A DNA stretch of 64,000 bases from contig CALEZT010000127.1 in the NCBI GenBank assembly GCA_937927975.1, positions 1 to 64,000 on the forward strand, written 5' to 3'. Below the pieces are notes generated by a model, which did not search any database, had not been told where the DNA came from, and was given only the letters and a program-made list of their open reading frames with translations. Every line of letters starts with the position of its first letter. Within the stretch, counting starts at the first letter, position 1. Below, one piece after another: positions 40,944-50,402 of the stretch. The position numbers and the translations under genes are program-made. The DNA is from an uncultured Phycisphaerales bacterium (lineage in GTDB: Bacteria > Planctomycetota > Phycisphaerae > Sedimentisphaerales > Anaerobacaceae).

Positions 40944-43811
40944 TCACTGAGCTGAGCGTCCGAAGCCGATGTCGTCGATGAACACCATGCCTGAACCGCC
41001 GCTGGTGGCGCCTTTGGCGCCAACACCGATCGTGAGCGTCTTGACCCGGCTGAAATTCACACCCGCCAGATCGCTCATCGGAATCACCCAGCGGGTCCAG
41101 TCGGCCACGGTGGCTGCGGTTGCGCTGGTGGCGGTTCCCGACTTGCCGGTGCTGTCGGTGACGACCAGGTACATTGGCGCCGCGTCGTTGTACCGAGCGG
41201 CGTCGATCACCGCGCCCTGCCAGGCGCCGGTCACGTTGCCGGTGACTGCGATGCCGTCGAACTCGAAGGTCCGATCCTCACCGGACGCATGCGAGGTCAC
41301 GCAAAGACCGATCTGAACCGGCGAGGTCATCACAAGGACCGTCTGGCCCATCTGACTCCAGGTCTTGCCGTCGGCGGAAGTCGAGCCGGTCAGGATGTCG
41401 CCCTGCCGCTCGATTCTGACCCAATACGGCGGCTTGAGGACCGTGCCGCTGTCGACGTTGCTCGATGCGCCGTCGGTGACCGCGCGATACTGGAAGCTGG
41501 CGCCGTTGCCCGCAGCTCCGTCGGTATTGGCGGTCATGACCATCATGGCGTGGGTCGAGCCGCCGTTGAGGCTGTCGCGAATCATGACGCCGCCCTTGGC
41601 CCAGGTGTTGGTGCCCGGGCCGATGCTGACGACGCGAGCGATCAGGCTGCCGTCGCCGACGAGGGTCTTGAAGGCATAGGTGAACTCGTCGGAGTTGTTC
41701 CAGATGTCGGCGCCGGCGCCGGTGAGCGTCATTTTGCCGCCGGTCTCGGAGACTGCGACGGTGGTCACGGCCGGGTAGCCCCGCGTCCAGACGCACAGTT
41801 CGGTCGCCCCGGACCCGGTGCAGTTCTGCGGTGAATTGAACGTCAGCGAGGTCTCGCTGAAGAACGGCGTCTTGCTGTTGTCGTAGGCCAGGGGCATCGA
41901 CTGCTTGCCGCTGTGCACGATCTTCTGCTCCGCGAAGGGGGCCTCCATATAGCCCACCGTCGAGCCGCCGTAGACCGCGTCGGCGATCCCATCGAGCCAG
42001 TACTCATAGAGCCGGCTGCCCTCGTCGTCGGTGTAGCCCTCGAAATCGTCGAGAGGGGCGAATTCCTGGGCAGTGAAGCTCCAGACCGGCCCTTCGTATG
42101 GGCCGTCTCCGCCAAGTTCATCGACCCTCCAGAAGTACTTCGTGCCGAAGGTCATGGCGGCCGGAGTGTAACGGTGGTCGGTCACGGTACTGGCCGCGAC
42201 GGTTCCGGCGGCGACCGCGTCGCTGTCGGTTCCGAAGAACACCTGGTGGGACGTGGCCTCGCGTCCCGGACGCCAGTTCAGCGTGGCCGCGAGACTGACA
42301 TCCGTGCCGCCGTCGGCGGGCATGGGTTCTCTCGCCTGCACCGGCGCCTGGAAGAACCGCACCTCGCTCAGGCACACCTGAGGAGTGATGCCGCCCCAGT
42401 TGGTTTCGATGTTCAAGCGGACGAACTTGGCCATGGCGCCGCCGAAATCGACGATCGTGTTGGCGGTATAGCCGGCTTCGCCCGGCGCCCGGGCGAAGGA
42501 AGTCACGCCCTCCAGCAAGGTCCACTCCTCGCCATCGACGGAATACTCGATGGCCACGTCCTTGGCGCCGAAACCGACGAACAGCTCGACGATCTGGTTG
42601 GCGTTCCACACCCACAGCTCGTGCAGTTTGTAGACTTTGTCGAACTCGTACTGAATCCAGTGCGGCTTGGCGTTGCCGCTGAGCCACATATGGGTCACTT
42701 CGGTGGAATGCTGATCGTCGGCGTTGAGGCCGGAACCGTTGACCGTGTTCTGCGGCCCGGTGTCCGCCCGGCTGCTGCTGGAGGCGGTGGCCGTCACGCC
42801 GGTGATCGGGTAGGCGAAGGGTTCAGCGGTGAAGCTCCAGACCTCGCCTTTGAAGATGGTGTTGTCGGGCGCCGCGTTGACTTCGTCAACCCGCCAGAAG
42901 TAGGTCGTGCCGAAATCGAAGAGCCCTTCCCCGTCGTAGCTGGCGGCCGTCTGGTTCTGGCTGACGAGCAGGCCCCTGGAATCGGCCCGGCTCGCGTCAT
43001 TGACATCCGCGAAACTCGTTCCGACGTACACATCGTGCGCCGCGGCGTACGCGCCCGGCGTCCAACTCAGGACTGCATCCTGGGGCACGTCGACCGCCCC
43101 ATCCTCAGGGACAGGGTCCTTGGCGATGGACTTGTCGGCCAGGCCCTCCATGATCTTGAGGATCTCGGCCGGGGTCAGTGCATTGTTGTAGATCTGCACG
43201 TCGTCCATCAGGCCGCGAAGCCGACGTCCGGTGGCGCCGGAGTTCTCGCCGATGTAGAGGTCGAAGCTCGCGCTGTCGCCGATCTGCCCGCCGTAGGTCT
43301 GCCGGGCGTCCTCCCTGCCGTCGATGTAGATGATGGCCGTGGTCCCGTCATACGTGGCGCAGTAGTGGTGCCACTGATTGTCGGTGATGATGGTCGGGGC
43401 GTTGAAATAGTTGCTTCCGCTGATGCCCATGTGGGTGCCGTTGCCGGTGCCGTCGCCCCGGCTGGCGCGGTAGGCCGCGTCGCTCTTGGCCAGGAACGCC
43501 TCCCAGGTGACCGTGAACGACTGGACCTTGAACCAGAACGCGATCGTGATCTGGTCCCGGATGTTCAACGACGCCGAGCGGCCGCAGTTGATGTACGTGT
43601 TGCCGTCGAACTGAAAGGCGCCGCCGATCTTGCCTGCGACCCACTGGGGGTTGCCGACAACCGTCCCGTTGTTGCCGTAACCGCTGGAATCGGCGGCTAC
43701 GTTCCCGCTGGTCTCGTCGAAGGTCCACCACCCCACCAGATCCCCCGACGCCGACCAGACCGGCCCTAGACACAAGATACAGAACATCGCAATAATCGGC
43801 TTTCTCAACAT
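40944..43811 (-). CDS. Secreted LamG / F5/8-type-C protein, cluster member 3
   Basis: 955 residues; GAAGGAGGACGACA precedes the ATG. Signal peptide MLRKPIIAMFCILCLGPVWS. LamG domain (DLVGWWTFDETSGNVAADSS, WHHYCATYDGTTAIIYIDGR, LRGLMDDVQIYNNALTPAEI), fibronectin-like module, F5/8-type-C domain (GVTATASSSSRADTGPQNTV, VRLNIETNWGG), fibronectin-like module, C-terminal module with nested DUF1349-like insert ending FIDDIGFGRSAQ. Same layout as the 37871 gene; the N-terminal LamG is more divergent than the rest, which suggests module shuffling or uneven conversion. Confidence 0.88.
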   Translation of the reverse strand: MLRKPIIAMFCILCLGPVWSASGDLVGWWTFDETSGNVAADSSGYGNNGTVVGNPQWVAGKIGGAFQFDGNTYINCGRSASLNIRDQITIAFWFKVQSFTVTWEAFLAKSDAAYRASRGDGTGNGTHMGISGSNYFNAPTIITDNQWHHYCATYDGTTAIIYIDGREDARQTYGGQIGDSASFDLYIGENSGATGRRLRGLMDDVQIYNNALTPAEILKIMEGLADKSIAKDPVPEDGAVDVPQDAVLSWTPGAYAAAHDVYVGTSFADVNDASRADSRGLLVSQNQTAASYDGEGLFDFGTTYFWRVDEVNAAPDNTIFKGEVWSFTAEPFAYPITGVTATASSSSRADTGPQNTVNGSGLNADDQHSTEVTHMWLSGNAKPHWIQYEFDKVYKLHELWVWNANQIVELFVGFGAKDVAIEYSVDGEEWTLLEGVTSFARAPGEAGYTANTIVDFGGAMAKFVRLNIETNWGGITPQVCLSEVRFFQAPVQAREPMPADGGTDVSLAATLNWRPGREATSHQVFFGTDSDAVAAGTVAASTVTDHRYTPAAMTFGTKYFWRVDELGGDGPYEGPVWSFTAQEFAPLDDFEGYTDDEGSRLYEYWLDGIADAVYGGSTVGYMEAPFAEQKIVHSGKQSMPLAYDNSKTPFFSETSLTFNSPQNCTGSGATELCVWTRGYPAVTTVAVSETGGKMTLTGAGADIWNNSDEFTYAFKTLVGDGSLIARVVSIGPGTNTWAKGGVMIRDSLNGGSTHAMMVMTANTDGAAGNGASFQYRAVTDGASSNVDSGTVLKPPYWVRIERQGDILTGSTSADGKTWSQMGQTVLVMTSPVQIGLCVTSHASGEDRTFEFDGIAVTGNVTGAWQGAVIDAARYNDAAPMYLVVTDSTGKSGTATSATAATVADWTRWVIPMSDLAGVNFSRVKTLTIGVGAKGATSGGSGMVFIDDIGFGRSAQ

Positions 43812-44247
43812 TGTCGTCCTCCTTCAAAATGAGTCCGGTGCTTCAATGCTGGCACGCGACGTGCGTGCGCCAGAAGTGCTTGCTGCTCTGCGGTTGTGAA
43901 AGATCTGAGAAAAAGGGCGTGTGAGGAACTCCGGTCGCGTTCACAGCCGTGCGGATCCTCCCCTAATCGCGGCCGCTCCTGCACATGCCCAGAGAAACTG
44001 GCTATGCCACTGGCTCCATTGTACAGAGGGAGTTCATCCTGGATCAATCAAAATCTGCATCTTTCCGCTGGTGATTGTCTTTTGTCGTCCGGCGAAGAGG
44101 TCCTGTCGCCCCCCTCCCAGAGGACTCGTACCTCCGAATCGTCGTGTTACGCCTTGTGTACCCCAAAAAGCGATGGGGCCCCTGTTTCGCGAACAAGGGC
44201 CCCGTCTGATGATATCAACACGTTCCTGATCTGTGGGCAGGCCCGAC
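43812..44247. other. Intergenic region inside the LamG cluster
   Basis: 436 bp with the terminator hairpin of the 44248 gene (44175-44203) and the upstream region of the 40944 gene. Lower GC than the genes around it. No reading frame with a ribosome site. Confidence 0.4.
44175..44203 (-). terminator. Hairpin terminator downstream of the 44248 gene
   Basis: GGGGCCC-C-TGTT and AACA-A-GGGCCCC form a 12-bp stem with a mismatch around TCGCG, 44 bp after the stop codon. Confidence 0.65.
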
Positions 44248-47205
44248 TCAGAACGGTTTGGCCACCGGCTGCGTCTGACCCATCACATACAGAAGCTCCT
44301 CTTGAGACAGAACGCGGTTGTAGACCCGCACGTCATCCAGCGCGCCCAGCCAGAAGTAACTCGTGGTGGATTCGCCGCAACCCAGCTTGAACGAACCCGT
44401 CGAGGCGCCGAGCAGGGCTGTCGTGGCCATCTCACGATCCAGATTCCCATAGACGTAGGTCCGGATGAACTGACCTTTGGAGTAGACGCCGGCGACGTGA
44501 TACCAGACGTCCTGCTGCAGAACGGCTCCCCCTGCAGAATTCCGGTTCAAGGTGGCCGCGTTGGCGGACGTACGGATCTCGAACTCGACCTTGTTGGTGG
44601 TGAAGAGACCCATCTTGTAGCCGCCGGTGGTGCCGTCCTGGTTCGCCGCGATCTTGCGATCCCCAGCGGTGAAGCCCATCTTGATCCAGGCCGTGATCGT
44701 AATGGCGTCGGTGAGGTTCAGGCTGGCGTTCTTGCCGCAGTCGATGAAGGTCTGTCCGTTCGTGAACTCCATCGCCTGCCCGACTGCGCCGGGGACCCAG
44801 CTGGCGGTCCCGCCGGTGACGGTCCCGTTGTTGCCCTTGCCGGAGGTGTCGTTCGTGTTGCCGTCCAGGGTCCAGAGGCCCACGAGGTTGGCATTGCCCG
44901 GATTGACGGGGGTAATGAACTGGGGAGCCTTCGGATACAGCCGGATGTCGTCGATGTACAGCTTGCCCGCGGCGCCGGTGCCCTCGATGCCGATCGTGAG
45001 GGTCCGAACGCTGCTGACGTTGCCGACGGTGGACAGATCGATGTTCCAGGCCTGCCAGACGGCGCGAGTCAGGTCCGCAGCGGCTCCATTGTAGGCCACC
45101 TTGGTGCTGTTGATCTTGACGTACAGTTGCCCGGTGTTGCCTGCGGCGCCGGCGAACTGGATCGCGAGCGTCTTGATGCCGCGAGCGGTCCAATTCTGGG
45201 CCGAATCGAAGGTGATCTGGGCTTCAGCCAGGGCGAACTTGCTGTTGTCGTACAGAATCGGCATGGACTGGTTTCCGCCGTGGGTGTTGGTTGTCTCGGC
45301 GAAGGGGGCCTGGTCGTATCCAACCTGCGAACCGCTGGCGCCGGTGGTGATGCCATCGACCCAGGCCTCATAGATCCGACTGCCTTCGTCGTCGGTGTAG
45401 CCTTCGAAGTCGTCGACGACCAGATACTCCTGCGTCCTGAAACTCCAGAGGTCGCCTTCGTATGTGCCGGTATCGCCGATGGAATCGACTCTCCAGGAAT
45501 ACTCGGTGTCGAGGTTCATGGCAGCGGGAGTGTAGCCATGCTCGGCCACGGTGCTGGCCGGTGCAGTGCCCCCGGCGACCGCGGCGCTATCGGCGCCGAA
45601 GAACACCTTGTGCGAAGTGGCCTCGCGACCGGGCCGCCAATCCAGAGAGGCGGTCAGGGGGACGTTCGTCGCGCCGTTGGCCGGCACAGGCATGAAGGCC
45701 TGGACCGGCACATAGTAGAACCGAACCTCGCTGAGGCTCACCTGCTTGGCCATTCCGCCCCAGTTGGTTTCGATGTTCAGCTTGACGTACTTGGCCTGGA
45801 CGCCGCCGAAATCGACGACGGTGTTGGCCACGTAGGTCGCGGTCCCGCTGGCGCGAGCGAACTCGGGGACGCCCTCCAGCGCGGTCCAGGTCTGGCCGTC
45901 GACCGAGTACTCGATGACGACGTTCCTGGCGCCGAAGCCGACGAACCCTTCGATGATCTGGTTGGCGTTCCAGACCCACAGTTCGTCGAGGGTGTAGACC
46001 TTGTCGAACTCATACTGAATCCACTTGGGCGATTCGTCGTTGCTCATCCACATCTGGGTCAGCTCGACGGAGTGCTGATCGCTGGCGTTCAGGCCGGAGC
46101 CGTTGACCGTGTTCTGCGCTGAGGTGTCGGTTCGGCTGACGCCGGAGGCGCTGGCCGTGATGTTCTTGATCGGATAGGCGAACGGTTCGACGGTGAAAGA
46201 CCATACCTCGCCCTTGAAGACCGTGTTGTCGGGGGCCGCATTGACCTCATCGACGCGCCAGTAGTAGGTCTGGCCGTATTCGAGCAGGCCGTCCGGATCG
46301 CAGGTCGTATCCGCCTTGCCCTGGCTGATCAACAAGGGGCTCGCTGCGGTGGCGGTGTTGACATCGGCGAACGACGTGCCGAAATACACGTTGTGGGTCG
46401 CGGCGTAGTCGGTGCCCGCCCAGCCCAGAACCACGTCGCGAGGAATGTCCGTGGCGCCATCCTCGGGGACAGGCTGACTGGCGGTGGTGAACGCCTCATA
46501 GTACTCCGCCACCGCGATCAGGTTGGCGACGCTGGCCGGGGCGCCCGTGTGATCCTCGATGCGGACGAATCCGCGGAAGGTGTCGCCCGGGACGTAGTGC
46601 TTGACCCAGCCGGAGGCGGCGCCGTTGCGGTCCGTCGCCAGGATCGTGAGGTTGGGAGTGATCGTGGCGCCCGTCGGACGCGTGGAGTTCCACACGGTCT
46701 TGAGGCCCCAGCGTTTGCCGTCCTCGGTGATCGTCACCGCGGCGCCGACGTCACGGGTGGCCGAGGAACCCGCAAAGCCCAGGACGTTGATCGAACCGTT
46801 GTCGCCCCAGGTTGTGTTCGCGCCGCCCGGCGCGGATACATAGTAGAACGGGATGTCGGAATACCAGACGACTTTGCCGCCGGCTTCGAGATACCGACGG
46901 ATCGTGCAGGTGGCGTTCTGCGCCTCAGCGACCGTGTTCGGCGCCGCGTCCCTGCACATCACGACCACGCTGAGCTTCTTGTCGGCGATGCGAGCGTCCA
47001 TCCAGGCCTTGAGTTCCGTCCCGTTGACGACCCGATAGCCGGCCGCGACGAGGGCATCCCGCACTGCGATGCCGTCGCCGGCCCAGGCTGTCCCGAAATT
47101 CGAGTCCCAATAGGCGACCCGATCATAGGGACTGCCCTGAACTTGCGCCGCGGCCAGCGAAATCGCCGCCATCGCAAAGAGTACGCGGACCGATCTTCCA
47201 CACAT
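44248..47205 (-). CDS. Secreted ThuA-like / F5/8-type-C / LamG protein, cluster member 4
   Basis: 985 residues; AGGAGGATTGACT precedes the ATG at 47205. Signal peptide MCGRSVRVLFAMAAISLAAA. The order differs from its neighbours: an N-terminal ThuA/glutamine-amidotransferase-like alpha-beta domain (~25-240; YDRVAYWDSNFGTAWAGDGI, VVVMCRDAAPNTVAEAQNA, YLEAGGKVVWYSD), fibronectin-like module, F5/8-type-C domain, fibronectin-like module, an uninterrupted C-terminal-type module (VVDDFEGYTDDEGSRIYEAW to KLYIDDIRLYP), and only then a LamG domain (NLVGLWTLDGNTNDTSGKGN) at the end. It is the one family member here whose CBM-like module has no DUF1349-like insert. Confidence 0.87.
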   Translation of the reverse strand: MCGRSVRVLFAMAAISLAAAQVQGSPYDRVAYWDSNFGTAWAGDGIAVRDALVAAGYRVVNGTELKAWMDARIADKKLSVVVMCRDAAPNTVAEAQNATCTIRRYLEAGGKVVWYSDIPFYYVSAPGGANTTWGDNGSINVLGFAGSSATRDVGAAVTITEDGKRWGLKTVWNSTRPTGATITPNLTILATDRNGAASGWVKHYVPGDTFRGFVRIEDHTGAPASVANLIAVAEYYEAFTTASQPVPEDGATDIPRDVVLGWAGTDYAATHNVYFGTSFADVNTATAASPLLISQGKADTTCDPDGLLEYGQTYYWRVDEVNAAPDNTVFKGEVWSFTVEPFAYPIKNITASASGVSRTDTSAQNTVNGSGLNASDQHSVELTQMWMSNDESPKWIQYEFDKVYTLDELWVWNANQIIEGFVGFGARNVVIEYSVDGQTWTALEGVPEFARASGTATYVANTVVDFGGVQAKYVKLNIETNWGGMAKQVSLSEVRFYYVPVQAFMPVPANGATNVPLTASLDWRPGREATSHKVFFGADSAAVAGGTAPASTVAEHGYTPAAMNLDTEYSWRVDSIGDTGTYEGDLWSFRTQEYLVVDDFEGYTDDEGSRIYEAWVDGITTGASGSQVGYDQAPFAETTNTHGGNQSMPILYDNSKFALAEAQITFDSAQNWTARGIKTLAIQFAGAAGNTGQLYVKINSTKVAYNGAAADLTRAVWQAWNIDLSTVGNVSSVRTLTIGIEGTGAAGKLYIDDIRLYPKAPQFITPVNPGNANLVGLWTLDGNTNDTSGKGNNGTVTGGTASWVPGAVGQAMEFTNGQTFIDCGKNASLNLTDAITITAWIKMGFTAGDRKIAANQDGTTGGYKMGLFTTNKVEFEIRTSANAATLNRNSAGGAVLQQDVWYHVAGVYSKGQFIRTYVYGNLDREMATTALLGASTGSFKLGCGESTTSYFWLGALDDVRVYNRVLSQEELLYVMGQTQPVAKPF

Positions 47206-47303
47206 AGTCAATCCTCCTTACCAGACCGAGATCTGAATGTCACCGTGGCCGGGCACATGCCGCCACGCATTGTCTCAAACTCCGACCTCAATCTCCAGTC
47301 AAA

Positions 47304-47340
47304 GCAGGATGGCGCCCCGCGAAGGTAGACGCCATCCTGC
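47304..47340 (-). terminator. Hairpin terminator downstream of the 47393 gene
   Basis: GCAGGATGGCG (47304-47314) pairs perfectly with CGCCATCCTGC (47330-47340), 11 bp with a 15-nt loop, 53 bp after the stop codon. Confidence 0.65.
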
Positions 47341-47392
47341 CCGCCCTGCCGTTGTTTCCCGACAGAGCGACTGTGTCTTGCGATCGATCGCC

Positions 47393-50344
47393 CTACTGCC
47401 CGCCGACGGGCCGGCCGAAGGCGATATCGTCGATATAGAGTATGCCGCCGCCGCCCTGGACCGGGTTGCTCTTGCTGCCGGCGCCGAGGTACAGCTTCTT
47501 CACCGACTTGAGGTTCACGCCCGTCAGACTGCTGAACGGAATCTTCCACTGCGTCCACTCGGCCGACGTCGCCGCCGTGGCGTTCGTCGCCGTGGCGGTC
47601 TTGTTCGTGCTGTCCTGCACCGTCACGTACACGCTCGTCGGACTGTTCGCAGGCTGCGGATCGTTCCCGATCGCCTGAACCTGCCACGAAGCGCCCGTCA
47701 CATTGCCGGTGATCGAAACCCCCGACATCACCGCGGTCGTCGTCGCCGCCACGTTGTGGCTGGTCACGCACAGACCCACGTACACCGGGTTGCTCATCAC
47801 CACTGTCGTCGAACCCACCGTCCCGTCCGCGGCCTTGAGGTCCGTCCACGTCGTGCCGTCGGCCGAATACTGCGCCGTGAAGACGTCGCCCTTGCGGGTC
47901 AGCTTCACCCACTGAGGAGCTGTGACGCCTGCGGTCGCGGGTATGCTCGCCGCCGCGGCTGCGGTCGTCGCACGCCAGCCCAGGGAAACCCCGCTGCCGA
48001 ACGACTGGATGAAGTACACGAACTTCGAATCTTCATCCAGGCTCTGGCGGATCATCACGCCCGCCTTGGCCCAGACGTTCGTGTTCACCAGGCTCTCGAC
48101 CTTCACCACGATCGAGCCGTCGCCTGTGAGCGTCTTGAACGCGTAGCGGAAATCGTCGGCCGTGCCCCAGATGTCCGTGCCCGCCGCGCTCATCGTGATC
48201 GTGTCGCCGGTCTCGACGAAGGCCGCCGGAGCGCCGCGGACCCACAGACTCAGCGTATCGGCGCCGTGGGTCGTCCAGTTCTGCGCGGGGACGAATTCCC
48301 GCTCGGCCTCGCTGTAGAACGGAGCCTCGGCGTTGCGGTACTCGAACGGCATCGACTGCTTGCCGCCGTAGACGATCGTCCGCTCCGCGAACGGAGCCTC
48401 CATGTACCCCACGAGCGAACCGTTCGTGCCGCTGGTCAGACCGTCGACCCAGGTCTCGTAGATCCGGCTGCCCTCCTCGTCCGTGTAGGACTCGATATCG
48501 TCGATCACCTCGTACTCGCGGGTCGTGAAACTCCAGACCAGGCCCTCGTAGAGCGCCGGGTCCATCGCGTCATTGACCTCGTCAACCTTCCAGAAATAGG
48601 TGGTCCCGAAGTTCAGCGGGCCGGGATCGTAACCATGGTCGGCGACCACTTGGGCCGACACGCTCCCGCCGGCTACGGCATCGGCATCGACGCCGAAGAA
48701 CACTCGGTGCGAAGCGGCCTCGCGTCCGGGCCGCCAATCGAGTCGGACGTCCACGTCAACGTTCGTCGCCCCCGACGCCGGCTGAGGGAGCCTGGCTCGG
48801 ACAGGAATGAAGGAGAACCGGACTTCGCTCAGACCGGCCGCGGGCAGACCGCCCCAGGTGCTGTTGATCGTCAGCTTGACGTACCGGGCCACGGCTCCGC
48901 CGAAATTGACGATCGTGTTCGCAGCATAACTCGCCGCGCCCGGCGCCCGCGCGAACTCGGGAACATCGGGCACCGCCGTCCATGCCTGGCCGTCCGTCGA
49001 GGTCTCAACCGTGACGTCCTTGGCGCCAAAGCCGAGAATGCTTTCGAGCATCTGATTCGAGTTCCAAACCGTCATCTCGTACAGCTTGTAGACGTCGTCA
49101 AACTCGTATTGGATCCAGTTCGGCGCTGTACCGGCGCTGACCCACATCGCCGCGTCGTCGGTGCCGTGTCGATCCCCGGTCATTCCGGAATTGTCGATGG
49201 TCTTCTCCGGACCCAAACCGGGCTGGGAACTGGAGGCTGTGGCCTTCACAGGGGTCACCCGATAGCCGAAAGGCTCTACCGAGAAACTCCAGACGGAGCC
49301 TTTGAAGATCGCATCGCTCGGCGGAGCATTGACCTCGTCGACGCGCCAATAATAGGTCTTGCCGTATTCGAGAACGCCGGGCGGATCGTATGTGTTCGCG
49401 TCGTGAGCCTGGCTGACCAGCACACCTTTCGAATCGCTCCGACTGGCCGCGTCGACGTCCGCCGACGAGGTCCCCAGGTACACATCGTGCGTACCGGCAT
49501 ACCCTCCCGGCTTCCAGCTCAACACGACGTCGCGAGGCACGTCGGCCGTTCCGCTGGACGGGAACGGGCGATACGCGAACAGCGGCGCCAGACCCGGCAA
49601 CACCGGCGCGGTGTCCGTCGTCCACGTGGCGCCGACGATCGTGCCGTTATGCGGAATGGACGAGCTGTCGAAGACCGTCGTCCCCTGCCCCTCGTCGAAC
49701 CTCCAGTAGCCGACCAGCCCGGCCTCGGTGCCGCGGAGCTCGTGGCCCATGCTCTCCTGGATCTGGCTGACGCTGAGGGCGTGATTCCAGATACGGACCT
49801 CGTCAATGATGCCGGGGACGAACCGGGCGTTGCTGGTGTTGCAGCCGATGCGAATCATGTTGGAAACGCTCAGTCCGGCGATCGAGGCCGGCACGTCGTT
49901 GCGAGAGCCTTCTTCCACGCCGTCCACCACGATGGAGATCTTCGTCCCCTCTTTGACGTACGCCACGTGATGCCAGGAGCCGGCGACGCTCGTCTTGCCG
50001 GTGGCCGACCAAACGCCGACGCCGTCCGCCTGGGTCTGGTATCGCGACACCGGGATTGCGCTGTTCTGCAGACTCAGGTGGAACCCGACCCGGTTGGCCG
50101 CGGCGCCCCAGTAGCTGTTCGAAATCACCACGCGAGTGTCGTTCACCCACGGCGTGTCGGCCTTCACCCAGGCCGACATCGTGATGTCCTCCGAAACGAG
50201 GGCCGTCGCGATGTCCACGCGGTTGCTCGTTCCGTTGAACTTCAGCGCGGCGTCATTGGCGACGCAGACGCCGGACAGGGCTGCAAACACGCTGCACACC
50301 ACCGCCAGAAATACACCCAACCTGAATTTCCTGATCTGATACAT
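47393..50344 (-). CDS. Secreted LamG / F5/8-type-C protein, cluster member 5
   Basis: 983 residues; AAAGGG lies 7 nt before the ATG chosen at 50344. Signal peptide MYQIRKFRLGVFLAVVCSVF then AALSGVCVA. LamG (AALKFNGTSNRVDIATALVS, ITMSAWVKADTPW, WHHVAYVKEGTKISIVVDGV), a short second LamG-like strand segment (GLVGYWRFDEGQGTTVFDSS), fibronectin-like, F5/8-type-C (VKATASSSQPGLGPEKTIDN), fibronectin-like, then the C-terminal module with nested DUF1349-like insert ending LYIDDIAFGRPVGGQ. Its last 1.13 kb is almost identical in DNA to that of the next gene upstream. Confidence 0.88.
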   Translation of the reverse strand: MYQIRKFRLGVFLAVVCSVFAALSGVCVANDAALKFNGTSNRVDIATALVSEDITMSAWVKADTPWVNDTRVVISNSYWGAAANRVGFHLSLQNSAIPVSRYQTQADGVGVWSATGKTSVAGSWHHVAYVKEGTKISIVVDGVEEGSRNDVPASIAGLSVSNMIRIGCNTSNARFVPGIIDEVRIWNHALSVSQIQESMGHELRGTEAGLVGYWRFDEGQGTTVFDSSSIPHNGTIVGATWTTDTAPVLPGLAPLFAYRPFPSSGTADVPRDVVLSWKPGGYAGTHDVYLGTSSADVDAASRSDSKGVLVSQAHDANTYDPPGVLEYGKTYYWRVDEVNAPPSDAIFKGSVWSFSVEPFGYRVTPVKATASSSQPGLGPEKTIDNSGMTGDRHGTDDAAMWVSAGTAPNWIQYEFDDVYKLYEMTVWNSNQMLESILGFGAKDVTVETSTDGQAWTAVPDVPEFARAPGAASYAANTIVNFGGAVARYVKLTINSTWGGLPAAGLSEVRFSFIPVRARLPQPASGATNVDVDVRLDWRPGREAASHRVFFGVDADAVAGGSVSAQVVADHGYDPGPLNFGTTYFWKVDEVNDAMDPALYEGLVWSFTTREYEVIDDIESYTDEEGSRIYETWVDGLTSGTNGSLVGYMEAPFAERTIVYGGKQSMPFEYRNAEAPFYSEAEREFVPAQNWTTHGADTLSLWVRGAPAAFVETGDTITMSAAGTDIWGTADDFRYAFKTLTGDGSIVVKVESLVNTNVWAKAGVMIRQSLDEDSKFVYFIQSFGSGVSLGWRATTAAAAASIPATAGVTAPQWVKLTRKGDVFTAQYSADGTTWTDLKAADGTVGSTTVVMSNPVYVGLCVTSHNVAATTTAVMSGVSITGNVTGASWQVQAIGNDPQPANSPTSVYVTVQDSTNKTATATNATAATSAEWTQWKIPFSSLTGVNLKSVKKLYLGAGSKSNPVQGGGGILYIDDIAFGRPVGGQ
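47409..48538. repeat. Near-identical 1.13-kb repeat, copy A
   Basis: Matches 50413-51542 at a constant offset of 3004 bp. By reading the two stretches side by side I found one difference (A at 47435 against G at 50439). It covers the C-terminal ~377 codons of the 47393 gene. Confidence 0.9.
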
Positions 50345-50402
50345 TATCATCCCTTTCACAAGAGAGCCTCTTCGGATCTCTTTTCGTGCTCATTTCCCCG
50401 AC

